DNA of 28,923 nt, from positions 1-28,923 of the IMG/VR virus record IMGVR_UViG_3300044815_000006; one strand, given 5' to 3'. Of this stretch, positions 27,034 to 28,923 are shown in pieces. Position 1 is the stretch's first letter, and every line of letters begins with the position of its first letter. The notes beneath the pieces were generated by a model. That model did not search any database. It was given only the letters and a program-made list of their open reading frames with translations, and was not told the DNA's origin. Source of the DNA: a virus. Both the position numbers and the translations under genes were made by a program.

Positions 27034-28923
27034 TGGATTGCCCTTTCATAGCCTGCGCGGTGTGCATCGCCTTCATGAGTGCTGCGCGCGGATCAGCCCC
27101 ACCTTGTATCTCTTGTGCTGCCTGAGCCTTCAGTTGCGTAGGCAGTGCCGCAAGGAGTTGTTGCAGTTGGTCAGTCTGCCCACCACCACCATCAGGCCCA
27201 GCGGGAGGAGCACCACCAGTAGGAACAGCCCCAGCGTCAGACTGTACACCACCAGGAGCAGCAGGAGCACCAGGAGTAGCAGGTGCACCATCCACCGCCG
27301 GGCCTGGGATCGCCGCAGCGATCTTGTCCCAGTCCTCTTTGTCAATCGTCACCTCATCGAATGCTTGAGACAACATCTTCAGCATGATCTTGAGTACGAC
27401 GGGTCCGGCTGGCGTACGAACGAACTGCCCCAACACCTGACCGAGTTTAATAGCCTCATCCTTCTTAGCTTTGCTAGTCTGCTTCTGTGCTGTGCCACCA
27501 ATGACACGCGGACAGAAGGTCGTGCGAATCTCCTGAGCCTTCAGGTTGACCCAAGCAGTCGCAGGCACCTTACCAACGAGGTACGCAACTTGCTCAGGAG
27601 GCATGAACTGTAGACACAACTGAGCGATGCCCCAACCAATGACACCAACCCAGTCTTCAATGGAGTCAGCCTTCTCTTCGATGCGCATGTTGGCTGCGCC
27701 GACGTTGGCTTCAACCGCATCATTCGTGGTGTTCGTCTTGAACTGCTCACCACGCATGGCCTCACTGACCGATGAGATGCGGTCGATGGCTTGGTAGTGA
27801 CCTTGCTTGTCCCACAGCTCCTTGTAGTTCATCGATGGAGGCACGATGGATGTGAACAGCTCAGTGATCTTCATCCCATCAGGGACACGGATACCACGTG
27901 CTGTGCCGTCTGCGCCCTTGAGCAGCGACTCCACGTCCTGTTGAGACAGGCCCTTCGTGTTGTCGAACACGATGTTGCGTCGTGCCCACGAACGAGCTGT
28001 CTTCTGTTCAGACACGATCTCGTTGATGCCATCCTGTTGATCGAGGTAGTAGCTCACCTCTCCCTTCGTGGCCGGTCCTTCAGGAGACTCGTAGAACGTG
28101 AGCGGGAACGCGGGGAAGAACCCTTCCAACCCCAATGGATCATCCCACACCCACAGCGGCCACGACCAGTCCTTGCTATTGAACATGAGCAAGCGACGAG
28201 TCACCTTGTCCCACACGTACGAGACTGAGGTGTACTGTGAACGACGGTACGACTCCTCATCATCGTAGCCAGCGTCCTTCATCGTGGAGATGGCGCTGTT
28301 CTCTTCGAACATGGAGTAGTCGAGAGGAGACGAACCGTCTGTGGCTTCTTCTGACTGGCCCACCTTCATGGTGTGTGTCGGTTTGTACAACGACTGTACA
28401 GAGGCGTCGTCCTTGTTCTTCTGTCCGAACCTCGCTTGGATGTACGAGGTGGGTAGCATGTCATCGATGATGATCCAGTTGGCATCGGACAGGTCGATCT
28501 CCGACGCATTGGGATCGACGTGGACACACTCAGGACGACGATAGCGAGCAAACGGCCCAGCAGGCTGGAGAATGTCGAGCTGATCCTCCAACGCCATGAT
28601 CTTGCCTTCGACCTCTTCGATCTCCTGCTTGGTCTTACACTTGTCGAGTTCATCTGATAGCTTCTTGAGATCCTCAAGTGCCTTCTCCGAACTGTCATCC
28701 TTGAACGTCCAGCCGATCTCGATCCACGACCTGTTGCATAACAACGTGGTGACAACCGCACGCTTCGCCTTGGGCTTCAGGTTGATGCCCGGTGCGTACC
28801 GCTTGGCGAACAGCTCGTTCACTAGCTTCTCACAGCACCGTGCTAGGTCTTGCATCTCATCATTGAACACACTGAACTCAACCTGTGGGTTCTTGGAGTA
28901 CAGCATTGGTGTGATCGTGGTGA
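27008..28923 (-). CDS. Portal protein (5' partial)
   Basis: The dodecameric vertex protein through which DNA enters and leaves the head. The frame is open to the right edge, and the residues just before the first internal Met (TTITP) continue naturally into MLYSKNPQVEFSV, so the start lies outside the window; 637 residues are visible. Seen: a charged helix pair EDLKKLSDELDKCKTKQEIE, VHVDPNASEIDLSDANWIII, a stem-like strand set (WSWPLWVWDDPLGLEGFFPA, then FPLTFY), and a helical crown. The last 110 residues contain an unusual Pro/Ala/Gly-rich stretch (GAPATPGAPAAPGG and PTGGAPPAGPDGGGG) followed by a helix QLQQLLAALPTQLKAQAAQE. The stop overlaps the scaffold gene. Confidence 0.85.
   Translation of the reverse strand, partial: TTITPMLYSKNPQVEFSVFNDEMQDLARCCEKLVNELFAKRYAPGINLKPKAKRAVVTTLLCNRSWIEIGWTFKDDSSEKALEDLKKLSDELDKCKTKQEIEEVEGKIMALEDQLDILQPAGPFARYRRPECVHVDPNASEIDLSDANWIIIDDMLPTSYIQARFGQKNKDDASVQSLYKPTHTMKVGQSEEATDGSSPLDYSMFEENSAISTMKDAGYDDEESYRRSQYTSVSYVWDKVTRRLLMFNSKDWSWPLWVWDDPLGLEGFFPAFPLTFYESPEGPATKGEVSYYLDQQDGINEIVSEQKTARSWARRNIVFDNTKGLSQQDVESLLKGADGTARGIRVPDGMKITELFTSIVPPSMNYKELWDKQGHYQAIDRISSVSEAMRGEQFKTNTTNDAVEANVGAANMRIEEKADSIEDWVGVIGWGIAQLCLQFMPPEQVAYLVGKVPATAWVNLKAQEIRTTFCPRVIGGTAQKQTSKAKKDEAIKLGQVLGQFVRTPAGPVVLKIMLKMLSQAFDEVTIDKEDWDKIAAAIPGPAVDGAPATPGAPAAPGGVQSDAGAVPTGGAPPAGPDGGGGQTDQLQQLLAALPTQLKAQAAQEIQGGADPRAALMKAMHTAQAMKGQSNVSPQPVH

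Overview
This window looks like part of the genome of a double-stranded DNA tailed phage, most likely a short-tailed (podovirus-type) phage of a Gram-negative bacterium. The tail type is inferred from a portal, scaffold, capsid, adaptor, nozzle, fibre and internal-virion gene order with no tape-measure, tail-tube or sheath gene. The Gram-negative host is inferred from three small proteins with lipoprotein signal sequences. The fibre N-terminus, the capsid protein and a probable cement protein recall the Bordetella BPP-1-like group. That is a judgement from remembered family patterns, not a search result. No terminase, endolysin, RNA polymerase, integrase, tRNA, CRISPR or IS element is visible. 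The window cuts a gene at both ends, so nothing can be said about gene content outside it.

Left arm, plus strand, about 1-10278: replication and nucleotide metabolism. In order: a Sak4/RecA-type recombination ATPase (5' end cut), a conserved phage protein, an XRE-type helix-turn-helix protein, a short protein overlapped by a zinc-ribbon reading frame, a putative ssDNA-binding protein, and a 354-nt non-coding stretch with four inverted repeats and a near-consensus sigma70 promoter. Then come three small genes, a ribbon-helix-helix-like protein, a RecD/Dda-type SF1 helicase, a T4 gp1-like dNMP kinase, a family A DNA polymerase with an N-terminal uracil-DNA-glycosylase-like domain, a second helix-turn-helix protein, a 38-residue lipoprotein-like peptide, and a DUF3987-type helicase/primase-like ATPase. 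Many of these genes overlap by 1-50 nt, so translational coupling is likely.

Right arm, minus strand, about 28923 down to 10214: virion genes read leftward. In order: portal (5' end cut), scaffold, major capsid protein, a 107-aa protein, a probable decoration/cement protein, an intergenic hairpin, a head-tail adaptor, a tail nozzle protein, two small proteins, a 51-aa lipoprotein, the tail fibre, three small membrane proteins (holin candidates), a 117-aa lipoprotein, and four large internal virion/ejection protein candidates ending with a 1404-aa protein. The two arms converge and their last genes overlap tail to tail by 65 bp.

The most unusual points are the structured promoter region at 2666-3019, a cluster of dyads in front of the first helix-turn-helix gene, the glycosylase-polymerase fusion with an altered motif C (HDA for HDE), overlapping-frame zinc-ribbon peptides, tiny lipoprotein genes, and duplicated or mobile-looking short modules in the ejection proteins.
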